Below are positions 20,991 to 32,900 of a stretch of 64,000 bases of DNA, piece after piece. Each line of letters starts with the position of its first letter. The stretch's first letter is position 1. The stretch is taken from the NCBI GenBank assembly GCA_019925095.2, contig JAHHIN020000030.1:5749001-5813000 (forward strand), in the 5' to 3' direction. The position numbers were made by a program, and so were the translations under genes. Source of the stretch: Dendrolimus kikuchii (taxonomy: Eukaryota; Arthropoda; Insecta; Lepidoptera; Lasiocampidae). Below the pieces are notes generated by a model that made no database searches, was not told the origin of the DNA, and worked only from the letters and a program-made list of their open reading frames with translations.

Positions 20991-23900
20991 CTGAAAATAA
21001 CATATTTTTTTATTACAAAGAAAGAAAGAAAGAATTGTTTCATTTAGGCCAAGTAAACACTAACAATACTGAGAAAAAGTCTTAAAATTGGACCCAGACT
21101 CAGCGTAATGCTAGCCGCTAAGACCAGCGCTGTTCTTCCGCCTGGGACCAGCAAGTGGAGTCACGGAGGACAATACAACACAAATCACACCACACACAAA
21201 ATCGGTTCAATTTAATAATTATAAAAATAAAACTGGTTATTAGACAAATTTACATCAAAATAATAGAAAATAAACATATATACATAGACATATAAACATA
21301 GAGAGATACGTGAACAATATTACAGCTCTTATTTAACTTGCACTGTTTGTTTGTTATTTTATTTGTTTAGGTAAAATCTTGCAATCGTAATTAGAATCAG
21401 TTCCATTAAGCGACTTTGCAATTTTGCGTGCTTTTTTATTTTTTATTGCAGGAGTTCAGCAGACAGGCAGGAAACACCAAAGGTGCTACAAATGCGCTGA
21501 TGCTCTCTTAAGGGAGACTGGAGCCTGGTCACTAATGCCGGAACACAACTCAAGGTTGTTATGGCGACATACTTTAGACCAGGGGTGGTAGCCATGCAGT
21601 CGGGCAAATGCTCTACCACCTGGCTGTTGGTTATTTTACCGCCTCTTACGACAGGCCGCCCCAACGCAGGAAATTGTATTCTTTCTCCGTTCCTGCACGG
21701 ATAAAAAAAAATCGATGCGGTTTTCGCTGATCGACATATAATTCTTAGATTTAAACACTGTACTACTTTTTATCCCGCGATGTGGGAATTCTTCCGGGAA
21801 TTATTTAAAGTGGCCAGATTGATATAAAATGATCGAATTCCAAGGTGATTTTTTTGCACTGTCCGATAGCAAATTTTATTTAATAAAATGTATGATATTT
21901 TTTACACCGGAAATCCTGCAACAATTTTCCCGGGAGCGGTTTGTAGTTGTTCGAATGCGTAATCGAGGCGTGCCGGTCGGAGCTCCGCCAGGTTGCCGTG
22001 GGGGTCTGGGAAGAACGCCTTCGACGCCCCAGCGCGGGCCCCGCCACCATCGAGGCGGTGAGGCCCGTCCTGCACGAATGGCTTAATAGACGTCACGGCA
22101 CCCTGACGTTCAGGCTGACGCAGGTCCTCTCGGGGCACGGCTGCTTCGGGAGGTACCTGTGTCGCCTCGGCCGCGAGCTAACGTCAGGGTGCCATCACTG
22201 TGACACAGGCGACGAGGATACGGCGCTGCACACACTCCAGGACTGTCCAGCATGGACAGAGCAGCGCCGAGACCTCGTCGCCTTTACCGGATTTGACACC
22301 TCGCTCCCGGCCGTGGTTCGCACCATGGTCGGGAGCAAACCCGGATGGGACGCCGTCTCTTTCTTCTGTGAGCGCGTCATGCTTGCGAAGGAGGAGGCGG
22401 AGCGGGAGCGTGAGCGGACGTCATTGCTCCGCTCCCGCCAAAGGAGGACGCGCCGACGCCGGAGGGCGGACTTCGACCTTCGGCCACCGTAAGCGGGCGG
22501 CGCGGGTGGGGCCCCTTGGGGCATAGGGGTTCTCACTCACCCGCACACGCCGTCGAGATGAGAGCGCAAGTGTTCCGCGCGCGCTCATTTCTCCTCCCGT
22601 GGGGCGCGTTACAGACCGCCCCACGCCCGGACTAGACATGGACGACGCTGGGGATTTAATCCCCCGGCAATGGAAGAGGCCTCGTGAGGGAGGCCCACGC
22701 CTGCCAGGGCATGCGGAGCCGGGAATCCCAATTACCCGTAGCCCTGGCATAAGGCGCAGGACGGAACACCCAGGGGTTTTAGTGGGTATCCCTAACTGGG
22801 GAGTGGCAATAGCGTGGCACCAGTTTTGACTGGGCGCGCTAGTGCCACCCCCGATCTGGCGAATCCCACACACGGGTCGCGAATTATTCCCCCAGGCCCT
22901 CACTTACCTTATATGATTTGCCACAAATTTCACATAAATGTTCGCCGTCCACTTCTTTCTTCTTATCCTTGTGTATATTATTAATGTGGGCGACCATTAT
23001 TTTCGCCGTTTTGAATGCCTACAAAAATATATAATAAAATCAACAAGAATATTAACTTTAATTTATATAATTTAAACATTATTATGTTGCTAATTATAAT
23101 ATCTTGGTTAACTGTAAATTTGCATACACACACACTCATGATTGAGTGAGTGAGTGAAGAGTGAGGAAGTTTATTTTGAATTATAAAATGTTGACGGATG
23201 TAGACTAAAGGTATTATATTTATATTAATAAAAGTTAGAGAAGAATTATCCGTGAGTATATTCTCTGAAGTTTCACTTCTACTCCATATGAACTGCATAC
23301 ACACATTTATAATAGCACGTACATCTAGTTTAACCTGTTGTTTTCAAATAGAAATTGTAGTTAATAATGTCAAGTAAACAACATGATTTATTTTAATTTT
23401 TCTATACCATCTAATAATCCGGTAGCCCCTAGTTTTTAATAGTGCCAGATTAGTGAGACTACTGCAATGCTAAAGTTCAACCGGTGGTGTAAGAGAGGGA
23501 ATAGTAGTATATATGAACCGGCCATGAATGTTTAAGTGAGTCAGTGGGTTTACTCACTCAAACACTCACTCACCTATTTACTCAAACAGGTTGTTGCATC
23601 CTTATTAATATTACAAATGCGAAACTAACTCTTGTCTGTCTGTTCCATTTTCACGGAAAAACTACTGGAGCGATTTGGCTGAAACTCAGTATATATGTAA
23701 TTATAATACCGAGGGTGGACAAGGGATAATTTTCATCCCGGATAATGGGATAAGTTTGGGAATAAAAAAAAGGGCAGGTTTTTATTTTGTGATTTGCCAT
23801 TTTCGTCATTTTGTTTTTTTTTTATTTTTTTTTATTATTGTTAACATCTCTACGGACTCGAGTTCCGTACCTTTTTTTACTACTTAATTTCTATGAAAAA

Positions 23901-26900
23901 TTTTAGAGTCCATACACGCTTATTGTTTACTTTTGTTACTGTGTGTGACATTAATTTAGTGATTTATATGTTATGGTGTACCTTAAGATTAACTTATTAT
24001 ATTAATTTATCCTATTTTTAATACTAAACTTATACTAATGTAGAGTGTATCTGTTACATGCTGGTGTTGTGAGGAAGTGCATGTGCAGTGTTGGCCTTAT
24101 ATCTATACTTATATATAGTCCTATCTAGTGCCATATGTGTTGGTTTTTTCTTTTCTGTGCCTGGGTTATTAATTTTTAGGCTCTTTGTGTGTCTTGGTTT
24201 GTTTGTAAAGTGTGCGTGTAATGCAATGCGATGGTAGTGCGCGTTGGTTTGAGTCATTTTGGTTAATTTAGTCGATGTGGCCGATGTAGTCGCTGTGGTC
24301 GATGTGGTCGATGTGGTCGATGTGGCCGATGTGGCCGATGTGGCCGATGTGGTCGGTGTGGCCGATGTGGCCGATGTGGCCGATGTGGTCGGTGTGGCCG
24401 ATGTGGTCGGTGTGGCCGATGTGGTCGATGTGGTCGGTGTGGCCGATGTGGCCGGTGTGGCCGATGTGGCCGATGTGGCCGATGTGGCCGATGTGGCCGA
24501 TGTGGCCGATGTGGTCGGTGTGGCCGATGTGGTCGATGTGGTCGGTGTGGTCTATGTGGTCGGTATGGCCGATGTGGTCGATGTAGTCAATGTGGTCAAT
24601 GTGGTCGATGTGGTCTACGTGGTCGGTGCGATCGATGTGGTCGATTTAGTCATTTTGGTGTACATATGTAGTTTTAATACCGAAAATTGGCATAGATACT
24701 TTTCATCCGGGAGATTAGAAGGTAAATAATTATTCAATCATAAATCACTATTCAGTCTGAATTTCACCCGGTAGTTTCTGAAAAATAAAATGCCAGAGAG
24801 GCACACGGACAGAAGAACACATGGAAAGGACATGACGATTCTAAGTGGTTCATGTTTGGAAAAATGCAAGTAAAACCGTAGAATAAACTTACCTTAATGT
24901 TCTTTTCATAGAATAGTCAGATTAGTTAAATAGATGGCGCTGCAATCGCGTTTCTTCAATTCAATAACAAACATCTATGTTGTCATAAACAACATGTCAT
25001 CATTGTATTACTTCAAATCAAGTTGGCTTCGACTAACTTCTATGTAATTATTATTATTATTATTTATTATTATATGCATGTTACAATTTAGAAAGTCTTA
25101 CCAGTATGCAAGAGTACCTAGAAAGAAGGGTATTCCAAATTTCAGCCTTATACAATCAACTAGTTTTGTTTTATTCACAATTTTGTCCCTTGTGTAAAAC
25201 TGCGCTTTTGTTTGTACGCCCATTTGTTATATAGCCCTCGATATGGACTTAGTTTCTTTCTTATATATGTAAAGCACCTAATTAAGTTTCTATGTATCTA
25301 GTGTATGTATTATGTAACAATCAACGCCAAAGTTTGGGAGGGGGGGACCTTCTTATATGGGGTTTAAACTAAAGAAATGTCCAGTGGTGAGAATGAATAT
25401 TAGTTATTCAACCAGATTAGCGATAAAGTACGAAGACTGTCTAAATCTGCTAACTTCACTCTATAACCACTAAGAATAAGAGTGACCTAGCTGAATCTAG
25501 TTACAATAAAACAAATCAGTGTTGTATCACATTCTTATAATCATGTATCACTGTCTTACTTTAGCTAATAACTTTGTAACCAATAACGCGTCTCTTTCCA
25601 ACAGGCTCTCAACGCCATAAGTGAAAACAGTTCAGGTATATTTTGTAGCAATGGTGTTGGTTTTAGTTTTATTTTGAAGATATTTCTCTGCAACGCTATG
25701 CAACTACTATTAATATTCACGCATAAAACAACAACATAGCATGTTTTTTGCTGAGTTTTACGTGATTATTATAGCAATCTCGGCTAGAGAAGGTCATTCC
25801 GCATTCCCTACACTGAAATAAGGCTTCGGCGCCTTACTCCTGATGGTTCCAAATATTGCGGGCCAAATAACACTTCCATCAGAATAAAGCAAGACGATGT
25901 ATTAATCTTCTTACAGTGATGTATCACTATTTTACATTGATGTATCACTGTTTTAGTGATGTATCATTTTCTTAAAGTAATGTATCACTGTCTTACTGTG
26001 ATTATTAACCGCCTTATAAATAACAAATATACAACTTTATATGGGTCTCTTTCTAACGCGCTCTCAACGATATAAGTGAAAACAGTTTTGATTTAATTTG
26101 TAGCAATTTTGATAGGGTTTTTATAGTTAGTTTTTTTTAATAAGGTTTTATGATTTTTAGTGTTAGGTGCAGTTTTATTTATTATATTAATTGTGAATAC
26201 TTACGCATAAGTCAATTCCGTGGCATGTTTTTTGCTGAGTTTCATATGATTATTATAGCAATCTTGCCTAGAGACTGCGTTTCCGCACTCCCTAGACTCG
26301 TTTAAGGTCTCGAGCCTCACTCCCGATGGTTCCAAATATGGCAAGCCAAATAGCACTTCCATCAGAACAAGGTAAGACAGTGTACTACTTTCTTGCAGTA
26401 ACGTATCACTATTTTACATTGATGTATCACTGTTTTAGTGATGTATCATTTTCTTATAGTGATGTATCATTGTCTTACTGTAATTATTAACCGCATTATA
26501 AGTAACGAATATCCGACTTTATATGCGTCTCTTTCTAATGCGCTTTCAACGATATAAGTGAAAATAGTCTTTTTAATTTAGTTTTTATGATTTGTAGTGT
26601 TAGTTGTAGTTTTATTTATTATATTAATTGTGAATACTTACGCATAAGTCAATTCCGTGGCATGTTTTTTGCTGAGTTTCATATGATTATTATAGCAATC
26701 TCGGCTTGAGAATGTCTTCCCGCACTCTCTACACTCGTGTAGTGCCCCGGCGTCCCTCTCCCGATGGTTCCGCATATGACGCGCCAAGTTGCGCTTCCAC
26801 TGGAACAACTTGCCGCATACTTGACACGGGTAAGTTAGACCGTCGTGTATTACACTGGGAGGAAATATTTGGTAATTAGAGTAGAATAGAATAGAATAAG

Positions 26901-29900
26901 GTATGCTATAATAAAATCGTCTATACTAGATAAATAAAATTTGATTAAAACTTATTTATAAATGACTAGCTGTGCCCGCGACGTCGTCCGTGTGGAATTT
27001 GTTTTCATCCCCCCCCCCCCCCGATTTTGAAACATTGCTCTTAGCATGATGATATATAGCCTTCGATAAATGGGCTATCTAAGACTGAAAGAATTTTTCA
27101 AATCGGACCAGTATTTCCTGAGATTAACGCGTTCAATCAAACAAACAAACAAACTCTTCAACTTTATATATTAGGTACAAGATGTTGTTTTGTTATAACA
27201 AATCGAGTCGTTGACGCATTAGGACATTACTAATTGATTTGTCATCCGAGCTGTCAAAAGTAAAATAAACGCTTGGAAAGAGTAATAACGCAATACTCAC
27301 ACATGCGCCCTGTAACTCTTCTTGGAATGAAACACCTTCTCGCACCCTTTGCAGGGTATCACAACTTTTTCTTTCGTCTTCTCGTCCTTGTTTTGTGGTA
27401 ATATTCTGACAAAAAAAAGACATTATCTGTTGGCGCCACTTATTTCCCAATTACCAGGTCTGTGAAGTTGGCAACTCGAGTTGTGAATTTTTAAACCTAC
27501 ACTATCTCATTCGTTTGTCCATCGTTAGTCCACGTTTGCCCAGAAAAAAATTTCGTTTGCCCACCCTTGGTTCAAAAGTTATAAAAAAAACAAAAATTGT
27601 TTGTGAAGCTGGCACCTCCAATTGAGATTTTTTTACCAAACAATATATCATGTGTTAGCTCATCGTTAGTCGATGTTTGTCCAGGCAAAAGTTTCGTTTG
27701 CCCACCCTCAGATCAAAAGTTATTGAACAAAAACTTTTTCTGAAAAATTAATTTCGGTTCTTCGCATATTTTCACGAGGCTAAGCGTTTATCACACTTGA
27801 ATGGGCTATATCGTTAGCTCATCCAACGAACTCGATTGTCCAGGCTAAAGTTTCGTTTGCCCACCCTCAGATCAAAAGTTATTGAACAAAAACTTTTTTC
27901 TGAAAAATTAATTTCGGTTCTCCCCATATTTTCGCGAGGTTTAGTGTTTATCACACTTGAATGGGCTATATCGTTAGCTCATCTAACGTACTCGATTGTC
28001 CAGGCAAAAGTTTCGTTTGCCCACCCTCAGATCAAAAGTTATTGAACAAAAACGTTTTTTTCTGAAAAAGTAATTTCGGTTCTTCCCATATTTTCGCGAG
28101 GTTTAGTGTTTATCACACTTGAATGGGCTACATTGTTAGCTCATCCAACGAATTCGATTGTCCAGGCAAAAGTTCGTTTGCCCACCCTTAGTTCAAAAGT
28201 TATTAAAAAAAACATGTTTTATTTGAAAAAACTTTTCTATTTTGAGAATTCGCAGTTTTATCATGCTCTTTCGCTTGTACAACGTAAGTGGAAGATTGTC
28301 CAATAGAAATCGTCGTTTGTCCACCCTCCAATCTATGTTTTCTTTTGCATTTTTTGTTTGTTCACGTCATATTTTCGTGACGAGTGGAGATTTTTAAACG
28401 GCGATGGACTCGTTCGTTTGCTTGTTATATGAACTCGATTGTCCAGGCAAAAGTTTCGTTTGCCCACCCTCAGATCAAAAGTTATTGAACAAAAACTTTT
28501 TTTTCTGAAAAAGTCATTTCGGTTCTTCCCATATTTTCGCGAGGTTTAGTGTTTATCACACTTGAATGGGCTATATCGTTAGTTCATTCAACGAACTCGA
28601 TTGTTCAAGCTAAAGTTTCGTTTGCCCACCCTTAGATCAAAAGTTATTGAACAAAAACTTTTTTCTGAAAAAGTAATTTCGGTTCTTCCCATATTTTCGC
28701 GAGGTTTAGTGTTTATCACACTTGAATAGGCTATATCGTTAGCTCATCTAACGAACTCGATTGTCCAGGCAAAAGTTTCGTTTGCCCACCCTCAGATCAA
28801 AAGTTATTGAACAAAAACTTTTTTTCTGAAAAAGTAATTTCGGTTCGGCCCATATTTTCGCGAGGTTTAGTGTTTATCACACTTTAATGGGCTATATCGA
28901 TAGCTCATCCAACGCACTCGATTGTCCAGGCAAAAGTTCGTTTACCCTCCCTTAGTTCAAAAGTTAATAAACAAACCGTCCAAAAGAAAGCCAGTGATGT
29001 ACATCAAAGAACTAAAAAACGGCGTAAGTTATCAAAAAATTTAGAAAAAATAGAATAGAACACATTCACATAGATTACAAGGGACCATGAAAATATTCAA
29101 AATGTCGGCCAATAAAGACAAAATATAATAATAATCATAATAATCGGCAGACAAACACACATATTGTATATAAAATAAATAGTAAATGGTTTTCAGTCGG
29201 TTCTACCACTCGCCGGCCGCTACCATGGCAGGCGCGCTTCGTTCGCTCGGCTCGTGCGGTTTAGTTTGAAGCTGACCTAACCTAACCAAAATCACTGTTG
29301 TACTCACTGGTCTCTACCTTTCACCACCCATCACAATAATATTAGTGACAAAATAGGTGAGGTTATGTTTACCATAAATTAATATACCTACTATTTAAAA
29401 TACGTGTACCAGATATCTGAATAACAACCAAACCGCGTTCTAATATGTGTGATCAAGAGAATAAGGGTGGGAAAACCTATAGAGTTCTAAAAAAAGGATG
29501 GACAGATTTGATGACAAAAGAATTTTTCCTCGAGACAGAAGTGCCTTGCGCCTATATTTTCAAATGCAGTTAAGTCTATGATTCGCCAGAAGCTGAAGTT
29601 TTTTTGAAGATCCATGGATGTTGTAAGGAATGTGCAGCTACTTTCGACGCTCATTCCAGCGAGAAGAAACTCGAGAAACCAGCTTCTGGCGATGGAGTCA
29701 TTACATATTTTTGAAGCATTTGCTTTTTATTGTATTTTCTTATTTATAACCAAAGTACAATTTTGTACGAAGTGAAATTCCAGAAAAATGTCCACAAAAC
29801 GATGACTTTGCTCCAGATTGGTCATGTTATTGACGGTTCAGGGATAAGTGTTAATATCTAAGTAATGTCAGACATCATGTAAATATGAAATCATTATCGA

Positions 29901-32900
29901 AATGTGATATATTGCAAACTGATCTAGTCCAAGTAGGCGGAGACCGGTTTGGATCGATTTGGAAATGAAAAAAAAATAATTAAATAGATGTGTACGTAAT
30001 AATTTTTTTCTCTACAATATCTAGACTTTAAATTCTAATGTAAAAGATACTTTCAACATTGATTGATTCTTTTCCTCGGACTTGTTTCGGAAGCTTTTCT
30101 AAGTCATTTTTTTTTAGCCATGTCCCCGTCACGCTCCTACAATAAGCAGTATAATGTTCCGGCTTATGACAAATAACACCACCTAAAACATACTAAATAT
30201 CTTGTATTCTAATTTTTCCTGGAATTTCTGCTAAAGAAATTATACCATTATATTTTGATTTATTAACTGTTAAAAAAACTTGTGTGTCGATAAATATGAA
30301 CGGACCCTCCTTTAGAATGACTGTTTTTTTGCACGAGCATCTTTTGCATTCTTCTTCCCTATCTATTAGTGTCTGTTGAAGAAATTTGTTCAAATACGTT
30401 GCAAAGCTCAATCCTTCGCCAATCCCTTCCATATCCAAGATATTTGTTTTTTACTTTCTCTGTACAATTTGTACATTTCGTTATTAATTCAAAATTCTTA
30501 ATGTTTGCAAATAATTCAACTATAACAGTATAAGCACTACCATAACAATCTAAAAACCCGTTATCAATTTTAAACACCATTGACAAAAGTCTTGCCCTGA
30601 AATTGTATAACGAAGAATTGATCCCTTCATTGGTATATTTAATTAGAAATGAAAAAATAGGTACATCTGTATTTAAATCTACAAAATCTTTAAAACATGC
30701 GTAGTTACAGTAGGAATAGGCTATAAGTTCCATTATCGAATCAAAAGCGCACGTATTTTGAACAAACACTTTCTTACCATCATGCACAACAGGATTACAT
30801 ACGTTACCATTCTGTAGGACCTCACATTTTCGTTTTCTTAGAGGTCTTTCATAATAAAATTGTATTTCTGGAAATGGTATTAGATATTTACCTCTTTTTG
30901 AAGTATTTCTATTTTCGGAGATAGGTATTCTGCAGTTTGTGTTTTCTTTATTCGTAGTAGTTTTGTAGTCGAGAGTGGATGAAAACCTTGCATCCGGATT
31001 TTGTTTTAAAATAGTAGAAACATCTTCTTCAACAGCTTCAATATTCAAGCCACACCAGTTTTCTTGATTTCGCAAGTAGTTGTAATCTCGTTCCTTTTTA
31101 ACTTTATCGTAATTTACAACGTCAGCCGCAGCTTTATTTGCCTGAGCACCTAGTTTAGTTGAGATCTTCTCAGGAACAAAACGTTTCGACTGCAGACGTT
31201 GTGCAAAATTTAATTTTGAAAGGCTCTCGATAGAATTTATGTGCTTTGCAATGAATTTATCCGACCGTAAAGGTAAATAGCCCGTACCTAAATCATTATT
31301 TTTTAGGGTATTGAAGTACGCTTCGCAGTGGGCCGACGTTGCTACATTTGAAGCCTGAGGAAAATACTTTTGCATAACATTTGTCCACAGGGGAAAATGT
31401 TTTCCGAACCTCATGAAATGTTTTACTACTTCGGGACAATAGAAAGCATTCAGAGATTCAGTTTCCTCCGTTGAATTGATTGCTTCTTGAGCCTTGGCCT
31501 GGATATTTCAAGAAAAAGGGTAACGTCATCATTTTCAATATCTAAATGATCGTAGTCACGTTCATTTATATCTTCAGTTTCATCTTTATTCTTATCAGTA
31601 TAATTGAATTTTTTTATTTTTTCGAATAAGAGATTCTTATTTTTCAAACAAGCGGTATTTTCCCCGATGCTACTTTTCCCTTCATATTCATTTCCAGCCA
31701 CGATAAGTACGGATAGAAAAAGTTTTTTAAAATCTTCGATGTTATCACAAATCGACATGATTCCCAAACATCGGACGTAGAAATCTTTGAGCTTGAAATG
31801 TCTGCCATCAAAAACTTTTGTTCGGCAGAGAATCTTAATTAAATGTGCAATATCGATTCTTATAAAACACATTAAATCCTGTTTTCTATCGTTACTTAAC
31901 CAGCGGTAACAATCGAATATGTATGTTCGTAAACTTTTTTCGTTGAAAGCTAAACAGGTAGCGTTTAGAAGTGCCATGGAGTAATCGCAGACAACTTCTG
32001 GAGGACAGGGAGCACCATCTCGCATAATCTCTCGAAGCCAGTAACAGATAAAATTCGCGTCGTGCTTCTGCGAAATCATGGAGAACAGAGGTTGGACCCC
32101 ATTTTCTGTTGGGATAATGATTTGATACAGTAAAGTGCATCTTTTGGTGCCTTTTTTTGAAGTGTAAGATTTTACAAGACTGCCGGTTGCATCTATTTCT
32201 ATTTTACCAACTTTTTTAATTAAGTCTTTATATAAATGTATTTGCATTCTAGACCAATACATGCAGTACATTTTATCCACTCCTATTTCCTTAATGTATC
32301 CAGAATACCTACCTTCAATCTTCATTTTACATAAGGACTCAATCACCCCGTGATTTGAGTCAATACCTAGTTGAAGATTGATTGCTTCTTCTTTGATTTT
32401 GCGAGCTGCAGCGCCATGTGGCAAATATGGTGGTTCGGGATCACCAAATGAAATGTTATTTATTTGTTCGTTACGCCACAATCTAGGCTTTTTGGATACT
32501 AATTCATGACCTATCATTTCACGAGCAACACCTTGAACAGGACGCTTTGCACTGTGGGGAACGCCCCGGGTGTCGAATGTTTGGATTGATATAATGATTC
32601 CATCGCCAGGAGCTGGTTTCTCGATGGAATGAGCGTCGAAAGTAGCTGCACATTCCTTACAACTTCCATGGATCTTCAAAAAAACTTCAGCTTCTGGCGA
32701 TTCATAGACTTTACCGTATTTGAAAATATAGGCGCAGGGCACTTTTGTCTTTAGGAAAAATTCTTTTGCCACCAAATCTGTCCAACCTTTTTTCAGAACT
32801 CTATGGTATTTCCCACCTTTATTCTCTTGATCACACATATTAGAAACTGGATACATTTTTGTCCAATCCTCTGCCGAAAAAACTAAATTAGTGAACAGAA

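Noticed and set aside
24259..24729. 156-residue Val/Asp-repeat protein
   Set aside because: The frame is open only because of the 9-bp minisatellite; an overlapping second frame is open too.
25102..25117. 16-nt microexon that would restore phase between zinc-finger exons
   Set aside because: It has AG and GT borders and puts a Cys at the right distance, but lacks the first Cys of the pair, and such short matches arise by chance.
27836..28306. Short open frames in the fold-back subrepeats
   Set aside because: They are by-products of the 160-bp repeat, occur mirrored in both arms and show no domain.
29272..29285. Telomere-like CCTAACCTAACC
   Set aside because: Barely two units of the insect CCTAA repeat; chance level in AT-rich DNA.
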